Shown here one piece after another: positions 15,553 to 27,100 of a DNA stretch of 64,000 bases. Positions within the stretch are counted from its first letter, which is position 1. Each line of letters begins with the position of its first letter. The stretch is from positions 3,220,501-3,284,500 of the forward strand of contig NZ_CP086106.1 in NCBI RefSeq assembly GCF_016765655.2, given 5' to 3'. The position numbers were made by a program, and so were the translations under genes. Source of the DNA: Skermanella mucosa. GTDB lineage: Bacteria; Pseudomonadota; Alphaproteobacteria; Azospirillales; Azospirillaceae. The notes under the pieces were generated by a model. That model had not been told where the DNA came from. It was given only the letters and a program-made list of their open reading frames with translations, and made no database searches.

Positions 15553-17142
15553 ATGGCAGGAAAGACGTGGACGGCGGCAGCCACCGGCATGGCCCTGGCG
15601 GCCCTCTTGCTGATGGGGGGAGCCATCCGGAACCCGGCGGCGTCCCAGATCCCCGACGAGGTCCTGGTCGTCGGCCAGATCGCCGAACCGAAGTCGCTGG
15701 ACCCGCACGCCGTGACCGCGACCAACGATTTCCGCATCCTGATGAACCTGTATGACGGGCTGGTGCGGTTCCGGAGCGGCACCCTGGAGGTCGAGCCTGC
15801 CCTGGCCCGCTCGTGGGAGGTTTCGGAGGACGGCAAGACCTACACCTTCCACCTGCGCGATAGCGTCTCGTTCCACGACGGAACCCCGTTCGACGCCGAG
15901 GCGGTCAAGTTCAACTTCGACCGCATGCTCGACGACAAGCACCCGCAGCACGATACCGGCCCGTTCCCGCTGGCCTTCTTCTTCAGCGCGGTGGAGCGGA
16001 CCGAGGCGGTCGATCCGCTGACCGTCCGCTTCCACCTGACGGAACCCTACGCCCCGCTGCTGTCCAACCTGGCCTACCCGACCGGCCTGCTGGTTTCCCC
16101 CGCCGCGGTCCGCGCCGCCGGCAAGGAGTTCGGCCGCCAGCCCGTCGGGACCGGCCCCTACAGGTTCGCCCAGTGGGAGAGCAACGCCAAGGTGGTGCTG
16201 GAGCGCAACGCCGACTACTGGGACGGCCCGCCGACGCTCCAGGCCGTGATCTTCCGCCCGCTGACCGACGCCAATACCCGGCTGACCGAACTGCTCGCCG
16301 GCGGCCTGGACCTGATGGTCGAGGTGCCGCCCGACGCCGTGGACCTGCTCCAGAAGGCGGGCGGCTTCACCCTTTACGAGCAGGCCGGCCCGCACCTCTG
16401 GTTCCTGATCCTCAATACCCGGGAAGGCCCCTTCAAGGACCCGCGCGCCCGCCAAGCAGTCAATTACGCGATCGACAAGCAGGCGCTGGTCGACCAGGTG
16501 CTCCAGGGGACCGCGACGGTCGCCGACAGCATCGTGCCCGCCGCTTTCGACTGGGCCCACGACGACACCCTGGAACCCTATCCCCACGACCCCGACCGCG
16601 CCCGCCGGCTGCTGCGAGAGGCCGGGGCGGAGGGGGCCGAGCTGACCTTCCTGGTCGCGGAGGGCGGTTCCGGCATGCTGGCGCCCATTCCCATGGCGAC
16701 CGCGATCCAGGCCGACTTGGCCAAGGTGGGCCTGAAGGTGAACATCCAGACGTACGAGTGGAACACCTATCTGGGGCTGGTCAACCAGGGCCTCGCCGGC
16801 AAGGCCGACATGGCCCAGATGGCCTGGATGACCAACGACCCGGACACCCTGCCCTTCCTGACCCTGCGGACCGATGCCTTGCCCGAGAGCGGCGGCTTCA
16901 ATTCCGGCTACTATTCCAACCCGGAAGTGGACCGCCTGCTGACGGAAGCCCGCCGTTCGACCGACCGGAACGAGCGGGCCGACCTCTACCGGCGGATACA
17001 GCGGATCGTGCGGGAAGAAGCCCCCTGGGCCTTCGTCGCGAACTGGAAGCAGAACGCGGTCACGACGGACCGGGTCAAGGGCTTCGAACTCCAGCCCTCG
17101 TTCCTGCTCAACCTCGCCCATGTCTCCAAATCCGGCGGATAG
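15553..17142 (+). CDS. ABC transporter substrate-binding protein, family 5
   Basis: This is the extracytoplasmic binding protein of a peptide/nickel/opine-type importer, 529 residues long. A strong ribosome site (gggagg) precedes the ATG. The signal segment is AATGMALAALLLMGGAIRNPAASQ. The mature part has the family landmarks: IAEPKSLDPHAVTATNDF, the signature region LARSWEVSEDGKTYTFHLRDSV, VGTGPYRFAQWESNAKVVLE, and the late ARRSTDRNERADLYRRIQ. It is the first gene of a four-gene operon (spacing of 12 bp to the permease). The mature N-terminus shows no lipobox Cys. Ligand not determinable; dipeptides, oligopeptides or glutathione are typical for the family. Confidence 0.92.
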   Translation: MAGKTWTAAATGMALAALLLMGGAIRNPAASQIPDEVLVVGQIAEPKSLDPHAVTATNDFRILMNLYDGLVRFRSGTLEVEPALARSWEVSEDGKTYTFHLRDSVSFHDGTPFDAEAVKFNFDRMLDDKHPQHDTGPFPLAFFFSAVERTEAVDPLTVRFHLTEPYAPLLSNLAYPTGLLVSPAAVRAAGKEFGRQPVGTGPYRFAQWESNAKVVLERNADYWDGPPTLQAVIFRPLTDANTRLTELLAGGLDLMVEVPPDAVDLLQKAGGFTLYEQAGPHLWFLILNTREGPFKDPRARQAVNYAIDKQALVDQVLQGTATVADSIVPAAFDWAHDDTLEPYPHDPDRARRLLREAGAEGAELTFLVAEGGSGMLAPIPMATAIQADLAKVGLKVNIQTYEWNTYLGLVNQGLAGKADMAQMAWMTNDPDTLPFLTLRTDALPESGGFNSGYYSNPEVDRLLTEARRSTDRNERADLYRRIQRIVREEAPWAFVANWKQNAVTTDRVKGFELQPSFLLNLAHVSKSGG

Positions 17143-17154
17143 GGGACGGGGCCG

Positions 17155-18102
17155 ATGCTGTCCTATGCGCTGCGCCGGCTGGCGATGATCGTCCCGGTCC
17201 TCTTCGGGATATCGGTGATCGTGTTCCTGATCATGGCGCTGATTCCCGGCGACCCGGCGCTCGCCATCCTGGGAAGCTTCGCCACGCCGGAGAACGTCGC
17301 AGGATTGCGCCAGGAACTGGGGCTCGACCGGTCCCTGGTCGAGCAGTACGGAATCTGGCTCGGCAACCTGCTGCACGGGGATTTCGGCCGGTCCTACAGC
17401 CTCAACCGTCCGGTCCTGGACGAGATCGGCGACCGGCTCGGCCCCACGCTGCTTCTCGCCGGCGCCTCCCTGGTCCTGTGTACCGTCCTCGGTCTGGCGG
17501 CGGGCGTGGTCTCCGCCGTCCGGCAATATGGCTGGCAGGACAAAATTCTTACATTGCTGGTGCTGGTCGGCCTGTCCACGCCGTCCTTCTGGCTCGGCCT
17601 GATCCTGGTGCTGGTATTCTCGGTCCAGCTCGGCTGGTTTCCGGTCAGCGGCATGTACGCGATCTATGGCGGCGGCGACCTGGCCGATCTGCTCCATCAT
17701 CTGGCGCTGCCCGCGATCACCCTGGCGGTGGTCGCGACCGGCGTGATCGCGCGCCTGACCCGTTCCACCATGCTGGAGGTGCTGCGCCAGGACTTCGTCC
17801 GCACCGCGCGCGCCAAGGGCCTTGATGAAGGAATAATAACCTATAAGCACGCGCTCCGCAACGCCCTCGTCAACATCGTCCCGGTGATCGGCATCCAGAC
17901 CGGCTTCGTGCTGGGCGGCGCAGTCTATATCGAGACGGTGTTCCAATGGCCGGGCATCGGCAGGATGCTGGTCACCGCCATCTCGACCCGCGACATCCTG
18001 CTGGTCCAGGGCGGCGTCCTGGTGGTCGCCGCCTGCTACGTCCTGATCAATCTGGCGGCCGACCTGGTTCAGCACATGCTCGACCCGAGGATCGGCACAT
18101 GA
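17155..18102 (+). CDS. ABC transporter permease, DppB type
   Basis: This is the first membrane subunit of the importer: 315 residues, six hydrophobic spans. The N-terminus (MLSYALRRLAMIVPVLFGISVIVFL) is the usual first helix. The Dpp/Opp signature GDPALAILG and QELGLDRSLVEQYGIWL follow. The cytoplasmic coupling loop is RTARAKGLDEGIITYKHALRNALVNIVPVIG, which docks on the ATPases. The C-terminus ends DLVQHMLDPRIGT, as in DppB. Its stop overlaps the next gene start by ATGA, so translation is coupled. Confidence 0.93.
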   Translation: MLSYALRRLAMIVPVLFGISVIVFLIMALIPGDPALAILGSFATPENVAGLRQELGLDRSLVEQYGIWLGNLLHGDFGRSYSLNRPVLDEIGDRLGPTLLLAGASLVLCTVLGLAAGVVSAVRQYGWQDKILTLLVLVGLSTPSFWLGLILVLVFSVQLGWFPVSGMYAIYGGGDLADLLHHLALPAITLAVVATGVIARLTRSTMLEVLRQDFVRTARAKGLDEGIITYKHALRNALVNIVPVIGIQTGFVLGGAVYIETVFQWPGIGRMLVTAISTRDILLVQGGVLVVAACYVLINLAADLVQHMLDPRIGT

Positions 18103-20033
18103 CCGCGGCGGAAGCCCCCGCGGCAGCCGATACCGCCGGCGGCGGCCGTATTCGGCGGCCCGGCTGGTGGGCGCGGCTCCGGCGGAACCACCTGGCCGTG
18201 CTTGGGTTGGCGATCCTGGCGGCGATCGTGCTGGTCGCCGTCGCGGCGCCGATCCTGCCCCTGCCCGACCCTAACGCCACCGACCTGCCGGCCCGGCTGG
18301 CGGCCCCCTTCAGCCCCGGCCATCCGCTCGGCGCGGACCAGCTCGGCCGGGACATGCTGTCGCGCATCGTCTGGGGCACCCGGGTCAGCCTCGCCGTCGG
18401 CGCGGTCGCGGCCCTGGCCGCCGCCCTGGTCGGCTCCCTGATCGGCATCGTCGCCGGCTTCTACGGCCGCTGGGTCGACACGGTGCTGATGCGGGCGATC
18501 GACATGCTGATGGCCTTCCCGTACCTGCTGCTGGCCCTCGCCATCGTCGCGGCGCTGGGTCCGGGCCTGCTCAACGCGCTGTTCGCGATCTCCATCGTCA
18601 ATATCCCGTTCTTCGCCCGTTCGGTGCGGGGAGTCACCCTGGGCCTCGTCCGCCGGGACTATGTGGACGCGGCGCGCCTGGGCGGACAGGGCGACTTCTC
18701 CATCCTGACAGGCGAGATCCTGCCCAACCTGCTGCCGGTCGTCGTGATCACCCTATCCACCACGCTCGGCTGGATGATCCTGGAGACCGCCGGCCTCAGC
18801 TTCCTCGGCCTGGGCGCGCAGCCGCCGCAGGCGGACCTGGGCTCCATGCTGGGGGAGGCGCGCAGCCTCGTGCTGGTGGCGCCGCACGTGGCGCTGATCC
18901 CCGGGCTGGTGATCCTGCTGCTGGTGATCGGCATCAACCTGGTGGGCGACGGCATCCGCGACATGCTGGACCCCCGCCTCCGATCGGGCGGGCTGGTCCG
19001 GCCCGGCGCCGCGACCGAAGCGGCCTCCGATGCGGGATCGCTCGCGGGCGACCCGCCCGATCCCGCGGCACTGCTGAGCGTGCGCAACCTCAGCACACAC
19101 TTCCTGCTGGGGGAGGAGCGCTTCAAGGCGGCCGACGACGTCAGCTTCGACCTCGCCCCCGGCGAATGCCTCGGCATCGTGGGCGAGTCCGGATCGGGCA
19201 AGTCGGTCACCGCCCTCTCGCTCCTCGGGCTGGTCCCGACGCCGCCGGGCCGCATCGTCAAGGGCCGCATTCTCTATCGCGGCCGGGACCTGCTCGGCCT
19301 GAAGCTCGCCGAACTCCAGGAGCTGCGCGGCAACCGCATCGCCTATATCTTCCAGGACCCGCTGGGAACGCTCAACCCGCTGATGACCGTGGGCGAGCAG
19401 ATCGCCGAGACGATCCGGCGCCACCAGGGCAAGACCCGGGCGGAAGCCATGGCCCGCGCGGTCGGGCTGATGGACAGGGTCCGCATCCCCGACGCCGCCG
19501 GGCGGGCCTCCTCGTACCCGCACGAGCTGTCGGGCGGGCAGCGCCAGCGCATCGGCATCGCCATGGCGCTGGCCAACGACCCCGACATCATCATCGCGGA
19601 CGAGCCGACCACGGCGCTGGACGTGACGATCCAGGCGGAGGTGCTGGACCTGCTGCGCGACCTCCGCCGCGAGCGCGACACCGCCCTGCTGTTCATCACC
19701 CACGACTTCGGCGTGGTGTCGGACCTGTGCGACCGAGTGATGGTGATGTATGCCGGCCGCGTCGTGGAGACCGGCACGGTCGCCGAGGTGCTGCGCGACC
19801 CGCGCCACCCCTATACCCGCCGCCTGCTGTCCTGCGTGCCGGTCCTGGGCCGGCCCGAACGCGCGCTGGACGCGATCCCCGGACTGCCCCCGGCGGTCAA
19901 CCGCCTGCCCCGCGGCTGCCATTTCGCCGACCGCTGCGACCGGGTCGTCGACCGCTGCCGGGCCGCCGACATCCGGCTCGACCATCTGGCTCCCGGCCGG
20001 GCCTCCCGTTGCATCAGGGCGCGCGAGGAATGA
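18099..20033 (+). CDS. ABC permease-ATPase fusion (DppC-DppD)
   Basis: This single 644-residue chain joins the second permease to the first ATPase. Residues 1-300 are DppC-like: a cytoplasmic lead, a first helix (HLAVLGLAILAAIVLVAVAAP), HPLGADQLGRDMLSRIVWG, and the coupling loop AARLGGQGDFSILTGEILPN. A linker of about 25 residues (RPGAATEAASDAGSLAGDPPD) leads to the ATPase, with Walker A GESGSGKS (about 364-371), Q loop, signature LSGGQRQRIGIAMAL, Walker B IIADEPTTALD and the Opp-type Cys-rich tail (CHFADRCDRVVDRCRA). The frame is continuous, and coupling by ATGA at both ends makes a sequencing artefact unlikely. Such fusions are known in this transporter class. Confidence 0.92.
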   Translation: MTAAEAPAAADTAGGGRIRRPGWWARLRRNHLAVLGLAILAAIVLVAVAAPILPLPDPNATDLPARLAAPFSPGHPLGADQLGRDMLSRIVWGTRVSLAVGAVAALAAALVGSLIGIVAGFYGRWVDTVLMRAIDMLMAFPYLLLALAIVAALGPGLLNALFAISIVNIPFFARSVRGVTLGLVRRDYVDAARLGGQGDFSILTGEILPNLLPVVVITLSTTLGWMILETAGLSFLGLGAQPPQADLGSMLGEARSLVLVAPHVALIPGLVILLLVIGINLVGDGIRDMLDPRLRSGGLVRPGAATEAASDAGSLAGDPPDPAALLSVRNLSTHFLLGEERFKAADDVSFDLAPGECLGIVGESGSGKSVTALSLLGLVPTPPGRIVKGRILYRGRDLLGLKLAELQELRGNRIAYIFQDPLGTLNPLMTVGEQIAETIRRHQGKTRAEAMARAVGLMDRVRIPDAAGRASSYPHELSGGQRQRIGIAMALANDPDIIIADEPTTALDVTIQAEVLDLLRDLRRERDTALLFITHDFGVVSDLCDRVMVMYAGRVVETGTVAEVLRDPRHPYTRRLLSCVPVLGRPERALDAIPGLPPAVNRLPRGCHFADRCDRVVDRCRAADIRLDHLAPGRASRCIRAREE

Positions 20034-20800
20034 ACGCCCCCCTGCTGGAAGCGCGCGACCTGCACAAGAGCTTCGGCGGCGGCGGCTGGTCCCGCAAGCC
20101 GGCGATCCGGGCGGTGGACGGCGTCGGCCTGACCGTCCGCCCCGGCGAGACGCTGGGCATCGTCGGCGAATCCGGGTCCGGCAAATCGACGCTCGCCCGC
20201 ATGCTGGTCGGCCTGGAGGAACCCACCGCGGGCACCGTCCTGATCGATGACGCCGAGGTCGGCCGGCGCCGTTCCAGAGAAATCCACCGCAAGGTCCAGT
20301 TCGTCTTCCAGGACCCGTCCGGCGCGCTCAACCCGCGCAAGACGATCTCCCGCATCCTGGAAGCGCCGCTGATCCACCTGCTGGGCACGCCCAAGCCCGA
20401 CCGGCGCCGCCGCGTCGAGGAGCTGATGGACCTCGTCAACCTGCGCCCCGAGTTCCTGGACCGCTATCCCCACGAGCTCTCCGGCGGGCAGGCCCAGCGC
20501 ATCGGCATCGCCCGGGCGCTTGCCGCCGATCCCCGCCTGATCGTGCTGGACGAGCCGGTCTCCGCCCTGGACGTGTCGATCCAGGCCCAGATCCTGAACC
20601 TGCTGAACCAGCTGAAGACGGACCTGGGCCTCGCCTATGTCTTCATCAGCCACGACCTCGCCGTCGTCGAATCCCTGTGCGACACCGTCGCCGTGATGCA
20701 TCGAGGCCGGATCGTCGAGCAGGCCCCGCGCCGTACCCTGTTCGGCGCCCCGAAGCATCCCTATACCCGCACCCTGCTGGCCAGCGTGCCGAAGTTCTGA
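20030..20800 (+). CDS. ABC transporter ATP-binding protein, DppF type
   Basis: This is the second ATPase of the importer, 256 residues. It has Walker A GESGSGKSTLARML, Q-loop QFVFQDPSGALNPRKTI, signature ELSGGQAQRIGIARAL, Walker B LIVLDEPVSALD and the switch His in FISHDLAVVESL. It is slightly shorter than many DppF proteins because it lacks the C-terminal Cys-rich Opp tail, ending right after the YTRTLLASVPKF strand. The start (MNAPLLEARDLHKSF) overlaps the fusion gene stop by ATGA. It closes the operon. Confidence 0.93.
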   Translation: MNAPLLEARDLHKSFGGGGWSRKPAIRAVDGVGLTVRPGETLGIVGESGSGKSTLARMLVGLEEPTAGTVLIDDAEVGRRRSREIHRKVQFVFQDPSGALNPRKTISRILEAPLIHLLGTPKPDRRRRVEELMDLVNLRPEFLDRYPHELSGGQAQRIGIARALAADPRLIVLDEPVSALDVSIQAQILNLLNQLKTDLGLAYVFISHDLAVVESLCDTVAVMHRGRIVEQAPRRTLFGAPKHPYTRTLLASVPKF

Positions 20801-21052
20801 CGCCCCCCGCCGCCCCGGCGATCCGGTCAGTCCAGCAGCTCCACGGCCGGCTGCCCAAGGGCATCCCTCGAAGCCGTTGCTGTCCGAGCGCTGGATCGGT
20901 GCAGTCGGCTCCGTCGCCAGCACGACTCTCGTGACCGTGCAGGCGGCCCGACCTGCCCGCCACCCTGATGTCCCTCATCCTGCGCAGCAACGCCCTGCTC
21001 GGCGTCGGGCTCGTGGCCCTGGACGTCCATCCCGTCCTCACGCTCAATTTTA

Positions 21053-21080
21053 TTGACCGGAAGCCCGCATTTTATATCCT
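21053..21080 (+). promoter_or_regulatory. Candidate promoter of the autotransporter gene
   Basis: The 353-bp gap 20801-21153 has no credible gene. Its second half (21045-21140) is strikingly AT-rich. It contains TTGACC (21053-21058), a 16-bp spacer and TATCCT (21075-21080), a reasonable sigma-70 match. A ribosome site ggagag (21142-21147) precedes the GTG at 21154. The long AT-rich leader could be a regulated 5' untranslated region; I see no strong hairpin in it. Confidence 0.4.
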
Positions 21081-21153
21081 CAAGATAATACTACTATTAT
21101 TCAGTACAATTCCAAGAAGCATAATCGGCATATTCTGCGATGGAGAGTTTCAG

Positions 21154-24100
21154 GTGATCGACGCCAAGCTACCTTCCGCGCTTACCCTCCATGTAGCAGT
21201 CGGTTTCGCCATCGGGGAACTGGTCGCGCCCTCGCCGGTCCTGGCGCAATCGGTCGGTTGCGTGAACAGCGGGACGCCCGTCACGTGCCTTACCGACAAT
21301 CAGAGCTGGACCACGATCGACACCAGCGGCGGCGCCGGTTGGGACAGCGACGACAACGATGATGCCGGCGGCACCGGCTCGACCGGTGGCACGGCCCTCA
21401 TCACCAATCCCGCCGGCAGCACGTCGGCCTTTGCCCTTTATGCCGTCTCCTACGGCGGTGCGGGCGGCACCGGCGCCCCCGCCGGTGAGGACGGCGGGCA
21501 TTTCTTCAACGGTCCATCCGCGGGCGGCGCCGGAGGCCAGGGCGGCACGGCAACGGCGACCAACGACGGCGTTGTGTCGATTCCGAACATTTCCGCCACC
21601 GCCAGTCGGGCCGCCCTGAATGCGCTGGTGGATGGCGGTGCGGGCGGCGCGTCGGGAAACGGGTCAGGCCTGAACGGCGGGCAGGCCGGCGGTGCCGGCG
21701 GCGATGGCGGCACCGCTTCCGGGACCAACGGCGGTCAGATTACCACGGTGGTCGATTATGCCGCCGGCATCTTTGTCCACGCCGCGGGTGGAGCCGGCGG
21801 CGCCGGCGGTGGGGCCGGTGATTTCTCCAGTGCCGGAAACAGCGGCGCCGGTGGAAACGGCGGTTCGGCGACGGGAACGAACAATGCCGGCGCGACGATA
21901 TCGACATCGGGCAGTTACTCCGCAGCTCTCGTCATACAGGCCGATGGCGGTGCCGGGGCCGACGGCATCGGCAGCGGGAATCTCGACTCCTCCGGGAACG
22001 CCGGCAGCGGCGGAAACGGTGGCACGACCCAAGCCTCCAACGCCGGATCCCTTACCGTTACCGGCGATACGTCGGGCGGCATTTGGGCGACCGCGGTCGG
22101 AGCGGCAGGCGGGACCGGCGCCTCCAACGGTAACCAGGGATCGGCGGCCGGCGACGGCGGCAACGGCGGCACCGTGACGGCGCAGAATTCCGGCACCGCT
22201 TCGACTGCGGGGACATGGTCCTACGGGGTCGGCATCACCTCCGCCGGCGGGGCGGGCGGGGCCGGGGGGACCAGTGACTTCGAAGGGGAGACCGGCTTCG
22301 GCGGCAACGGCGGCAATGGCGGGGCCGGCGGCTCCTCCACCATCAGCATCAACGCCGGCTCCTCCATCACCGCCACGGGCGCGAATTCCTTCGGCGTCTA
22401 CGCCGACGCCAACGGCGGGGCCGGCGGGGCCGGCGGCACCGGCATGACCACCCCTGGAAACAGCGGCAACGGCGGCTCCGGCGGCACCGTGCTCATCAAT
22501 GCGGTCGGCAGCGTCACGACGAGCGGTTCCAATGCCGCCGGGATCATCGCGTTCAGCAATGGCGGGGCCGGCGGCACCACCAGCAGCGGCAACGGCCAGA
22601 CCGGCGGCGCCGGGGGAGCGGGCTATTACGCCGCGGTCACCTTCGGCACGTCGCAGGGAGCCCAGGCGTCGGTGACCACGTCCGGTTCCGGTTCGCCCGG
22701 CGTCGCCGCCAGCGGGACCGGCGGAGCCGGCGGCGACGGCAGCCTGCCCTCGACCTTCAACACCGGGAAAGGCTCCGGCGGTGCCGGCGGCTATGGTGCG
22801 GGCGCCAACGTGACCACCTATGGCGGGACCACGATCACGACCAGCGGAAGCAATTCGCCCGGCGTCTCCGTCTACAGTTCGGGAGGTGCCGGGGGCGACG
22901 GCGCGGACCAGAGCGGGGTCGCCAACGGCAGCGACGGCTCGGCCGGCAACGGCGGCGACGGCGGCACCGGCGGCATCGTGGGTGCCGTTTCGGCATCGAC
23001 GATCACCACGTCGGGCACGAACTCGGACGGACTCTACGTCGCCAGCTTCGGCGGCAACGGCGGCGACGGCGGAGTTTCGAACGAATGGGTGAATGCCGAC
23101 GGCGGCAGCGGGGGCATCGGCGGCTCCAACGTTTCCTGGAACTATAGCATCGATCCCTATATCGCCGCCGCGACCAACAACGGATCGATCTCCACCTCCG
23201 GCACCCAGTCTTCCGGCATCGACGTGGAAAGCTGGGGCGGCACCGGCGGCACCGGGGGCGGCGCGAACGGCTTGGTCTACACCACCGGCGGCAATGCCGG
23301 AAGCGGCGGCACCGCCGGGGACGTCCTGGGCGTCAACAACGGGACGATCAACACCTCCGGCGACGAATCCTACGGCATCTTCGGCGTTTCCGTCGGCGGC
23401 GGCGGGGCCAACGGCGGCAACACCAGCGCCGGCGGCCTGATCACCATCTCGACCGGCGGCAACGCCAGCGGCGGCGGCGACGGCAATGCCGTCGTCCTGA
23501 CCAATGCCGGCACCATCCTCACCAGCGGCGACACCGCCGCCGGCATCTTCGGGGAAAGCATCGGCGGCGGCGGCGGCAACGGCGGCACCGTCGCCAGCTA
23601 TTCAGGCTCCTTCGCCATTCCCAGCGTCTCCGTCTCGATCGGGGGCACTGCCGGCAACGGCGGCGGCGCGGGCGACATCACCCTCACCAACAACGGGGCG
23701 CTGACCACCCTCGGCCTCAACGCCTACGGCATGGAGGCGCTCAGCGTCGGCGGGGGCGGCGGCGCCGGCGGCGGCGCGAGCTCGACCTCCTACAGCGCCG
23801 GCTACGGCGATATTCCGAGCATCTCGGTCGCGGTCGCCATCGGCGGAACGGGCGGAACGGGCGGCGACGGCGGCACCATCGCCGTCACCAACGGAGGCAC
23901 GGTCGCGACGGCCGGCGATCAGTCCATGGCGATCGCCGCCTACAGCATCGGCGGCGGCGGCGGCGACGGCGCGAACGCCGCCACCCAGACCTACACCTTC
24001 GGCACCGCGCCCGAGATCAGCGTCGGCGCCAGCGTCGGCGGAACCGGCGGCAGCGGCGGAACCGGCGGCGCGATCACCGTCGCCAACACCGGAAACCTGT

Positions 24101-27100
24101 TCACGGCCGGCTTCGCCGCCGACGCGGTCTATGCGCTGAGCGTCGGCGGCGGCGGCGGCAACGGCGGCACCGGCACCGCCCAATCATCGACCAGCCTGCC
24201 TTTCTCCAACGACCTCAAATACATCCCGGTATCCTTCGGCACTGCCCTGTCGGCCAACGTTTCGGTCGGCGGCGGCGGCGGATCGGGCAATACCGGGGGC
24301 GACATCGTCGTCACGAACTCGGCGAACATCAGCACCTACGGCGTCGATTCCCGCGGCGTCTTCGCCCAGAGCATCGGCGGCGGCGGCGGTATCGCGGCGA
24401 GTGGAAACAGTTCCGGAGCCACCAAATTCACCGTCAACGTCGCGGTGGGGGGCACCGGAGGTACCGGTGGCGACGGCGGCACCGTCACCCTCACGAACAG
24501 CGGTGGCGCGATCGCCACGGCCGCGGACGGCGCCCACGGCATCCATGCCCAGTCCATCGGCGGCGGCGGCGGAAGCGGGGGAACGGCCTCGGCCGACTCC
24601 GGCGGCCTGCAGATCGAAAGCGTCCTGAAGTATGTCGGCGTGAACGAGGCCAAGATCCTCGCCCAGTCCCTGTCGAAGCAGATCTCGACCCTATTGAACG
24701 CGGTAAGTTCGAAATATGGGCCGAGCCTGGTCAGCAAGCTCGAAAAATCCACCACCCCGAACTGGACGCCATCGATCTCGGCCAGCGTCGCGATCGGCGG
24801 CAACGGCGGCCTGAGCGGCGACGGCGGCGTGGTCGAAACCACGAACGGCGCGGTGATCGCGACGGGCGGTGACGTAGCCTTCGGGATCTTCGCACAGTCG
24901 GTCGGCGGCGGCGGCGGCAACGGCGGCGCGGCAACGATCGCGGGCGGCAACGTCATCAACACCGGTGTCGCCGTCGGCGGGTCCGGCGGCGCTTCCGGCG
25001 ATGGGAACACGGTGACGGTCACCAACAACGGGCAGATCACCACGGCGGGCGATGCCGCCTTCGGCATTGCCGCGCAGAGCGGCGGCGGCGGCGGCGGCCT
25101 GGGTGCCCTCGGCCTCAACGACTCGATCTTCTCGCTGAACGCCATGCTGACCCTGGGCGGCTCCAGCGGCACCTCCGGCAATCCCTCCGGCCAAGGCGAC
25201 ACCGTGACGGTCACGAATGCCGGCTCGATCATGACGTCCGGTTCGGAATCGCACGGCATCGTCGCGCAGTCGCTCGGCGCGGGCGGCGGTCTGGCGCTGC
25301 TCAATCCGGGCGGCACGACCTCCCCGTCGGACGACCCGGATGTCCAGGCTATTCTTCAGGATCTGGCCTCGCAGGTGTCCAACCTGTCCGACGTGGCGAC
25401 CGCCTACCAGCAGGCGTTGTCCAGCGCCTCGGGCACGGTCGCTCTCAACCTCGGCGGTTCATCCTCGGCGAGCGGCGACGGCGGTCCGGCGATCGTCAAC
25501 GCGTCCGGGCTGATCTCCACGTCCGGCGACAACGCCTTCGGCATTGTCGCGCAGTCGCTCGGGGGCGGGGGCGGCCTGGCGGCCGACGGCGCGGGACTCG
25601 ACATGAGCCTGGCGGTGAGCGGGACCCTGGGCGGCGGATCCGGCGACGGCGGCAACACCGCGGCCACCCTCACCGGCGGTTCGATCGCGACCACGGGCAT
25701 CGGGTCGGTCGGCATCTTCGCCCAGAGTATCGGCGGCGGCGGCGGCTATACCGGCGCCTTCGCGGCGAGCGGCACCGATTTCCAGACCTTCCTGTCGAAC
25801 GGCAGCGTGTCCGACGGCGTCGGCGGTGCGGTGACCGTCACGACGGCATCGGGCACCAGCATCACGACGACCGGCTCCAACGCCCACGGCATCTTCGCCC
25901 AGAGCCTCGACGGCGGCGGCGGCGCGGTCGGCTCGTCCAACGGCATCGTCATTCCAAACGCATCGGGCAATGCGGGGCGAGCCGGTTCGAACGCCTCGAC
26001 GAGCCTTCCCGGCAGCATCACGCTCGATCTTTCCGGCATCATCTCGGCGACCGGAGCCAACTCGGTGGGCGTCTACGCCCAGAGCGGCACGCAGGGGACC
26101 AGCGGCGCCATCATTTCACCGCAGTCCTCGAACGGAAACATCTCGATCACCGCTTCGGGCACCCTGTCCGGCGGCAGCGGTACCGGCGCGGCGATCCAAA
26201 TCGACGGCGGCAACCTCAACACGGTCACCATCGCCAGGGGAGGCGCGGTCAGCGCGTTGTCGGGCACGGCCATCATGGGCTCGCTCGGTTCCGAGGCGGT
26301 CACCAACAACGGCACCTTGTCGGGCAGCCTTTTGCTCGGCGGCGGCGGCAACGCCCTGGGCAACTACGGAACCTTCAATGCCGGCGCCATCGTCGATCTC
26401 GGGGGCGGCGCGCTGACCAACGCCGGCATCCTCAATCCGGGCGGAGCCGGCGCCATCGCCATTACCGCGGTGAACGGGACGTTCGCCCAGACCGGCGGGG
26501 GCATCTATGCCCCGGACATCGATGCCACCACCGGCGCCGGCGACCTGCTGGTCGTTTCCGGGAACGCGGCCGTCGCCGGCACCATCGCCCCGGTCGTCAC
26601 CGATCCGCTGCCCGGAAAGTCGTTCATGGTGCTCCAGAGCACCGGGGGCACGGTGGACGCCTCGGCCGCGCAGGTTTTATCCGGCCAGGCGGTCTATTCC
26701 TTTTCCCTTGTACCGGCAGCCAGCAGCCTTTCGGTCGGGCTCGACGCCAACTTCCTGCCGGCATCCGCCAATCTCAATCCCAAGCAGACCCAGGTCGCCC
26801 AGCACATCCAGTCGCTGTGGAGCGGCAATGCCACTGATCCGGCATCGGCCGCGCTCTACGACAGCCTGGCCGGCGTCACCAGCGGCGCCGCGCTGGGCAC
26901 GGCGCTGAACAGCCTTTCCAGCCAAGCCGGCCAGGGGGCCAGTGCCGGCGCCGTCACCCAGACGCAGCAATTCGCGGACAACATGCACAGCTGCCCGACC
27001 TTCGCGGAATCCGGAGCCAAGTTGAACGAGAGCGACTGCGTCTGGCAACGCACCCTCGGCCACTTCACCACGCAGGACGCGACCGTCGATGCCGGCGGCT

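Noticed and set aside
15298-18075. 925-codon open frame on the minus strand
   Set aside because: It is a shadow of the substrate-binding and permease genes. The coding strand has clear family motifs, signal peptide and ribosome site.
24336-25316. Pro-rich open frames antisense to the autotransporter
   Set aside because: They are mirror images of the Gly-rich repeats (GGC read as GCC). No start site or independent motif.
21400-26100. Repeats that might suggest a CRISPR or satellite array
   Set aside because: The repeats are in-frame, degenerate, protein-level GGxGG motifs inside one open frame, without unique spacers.
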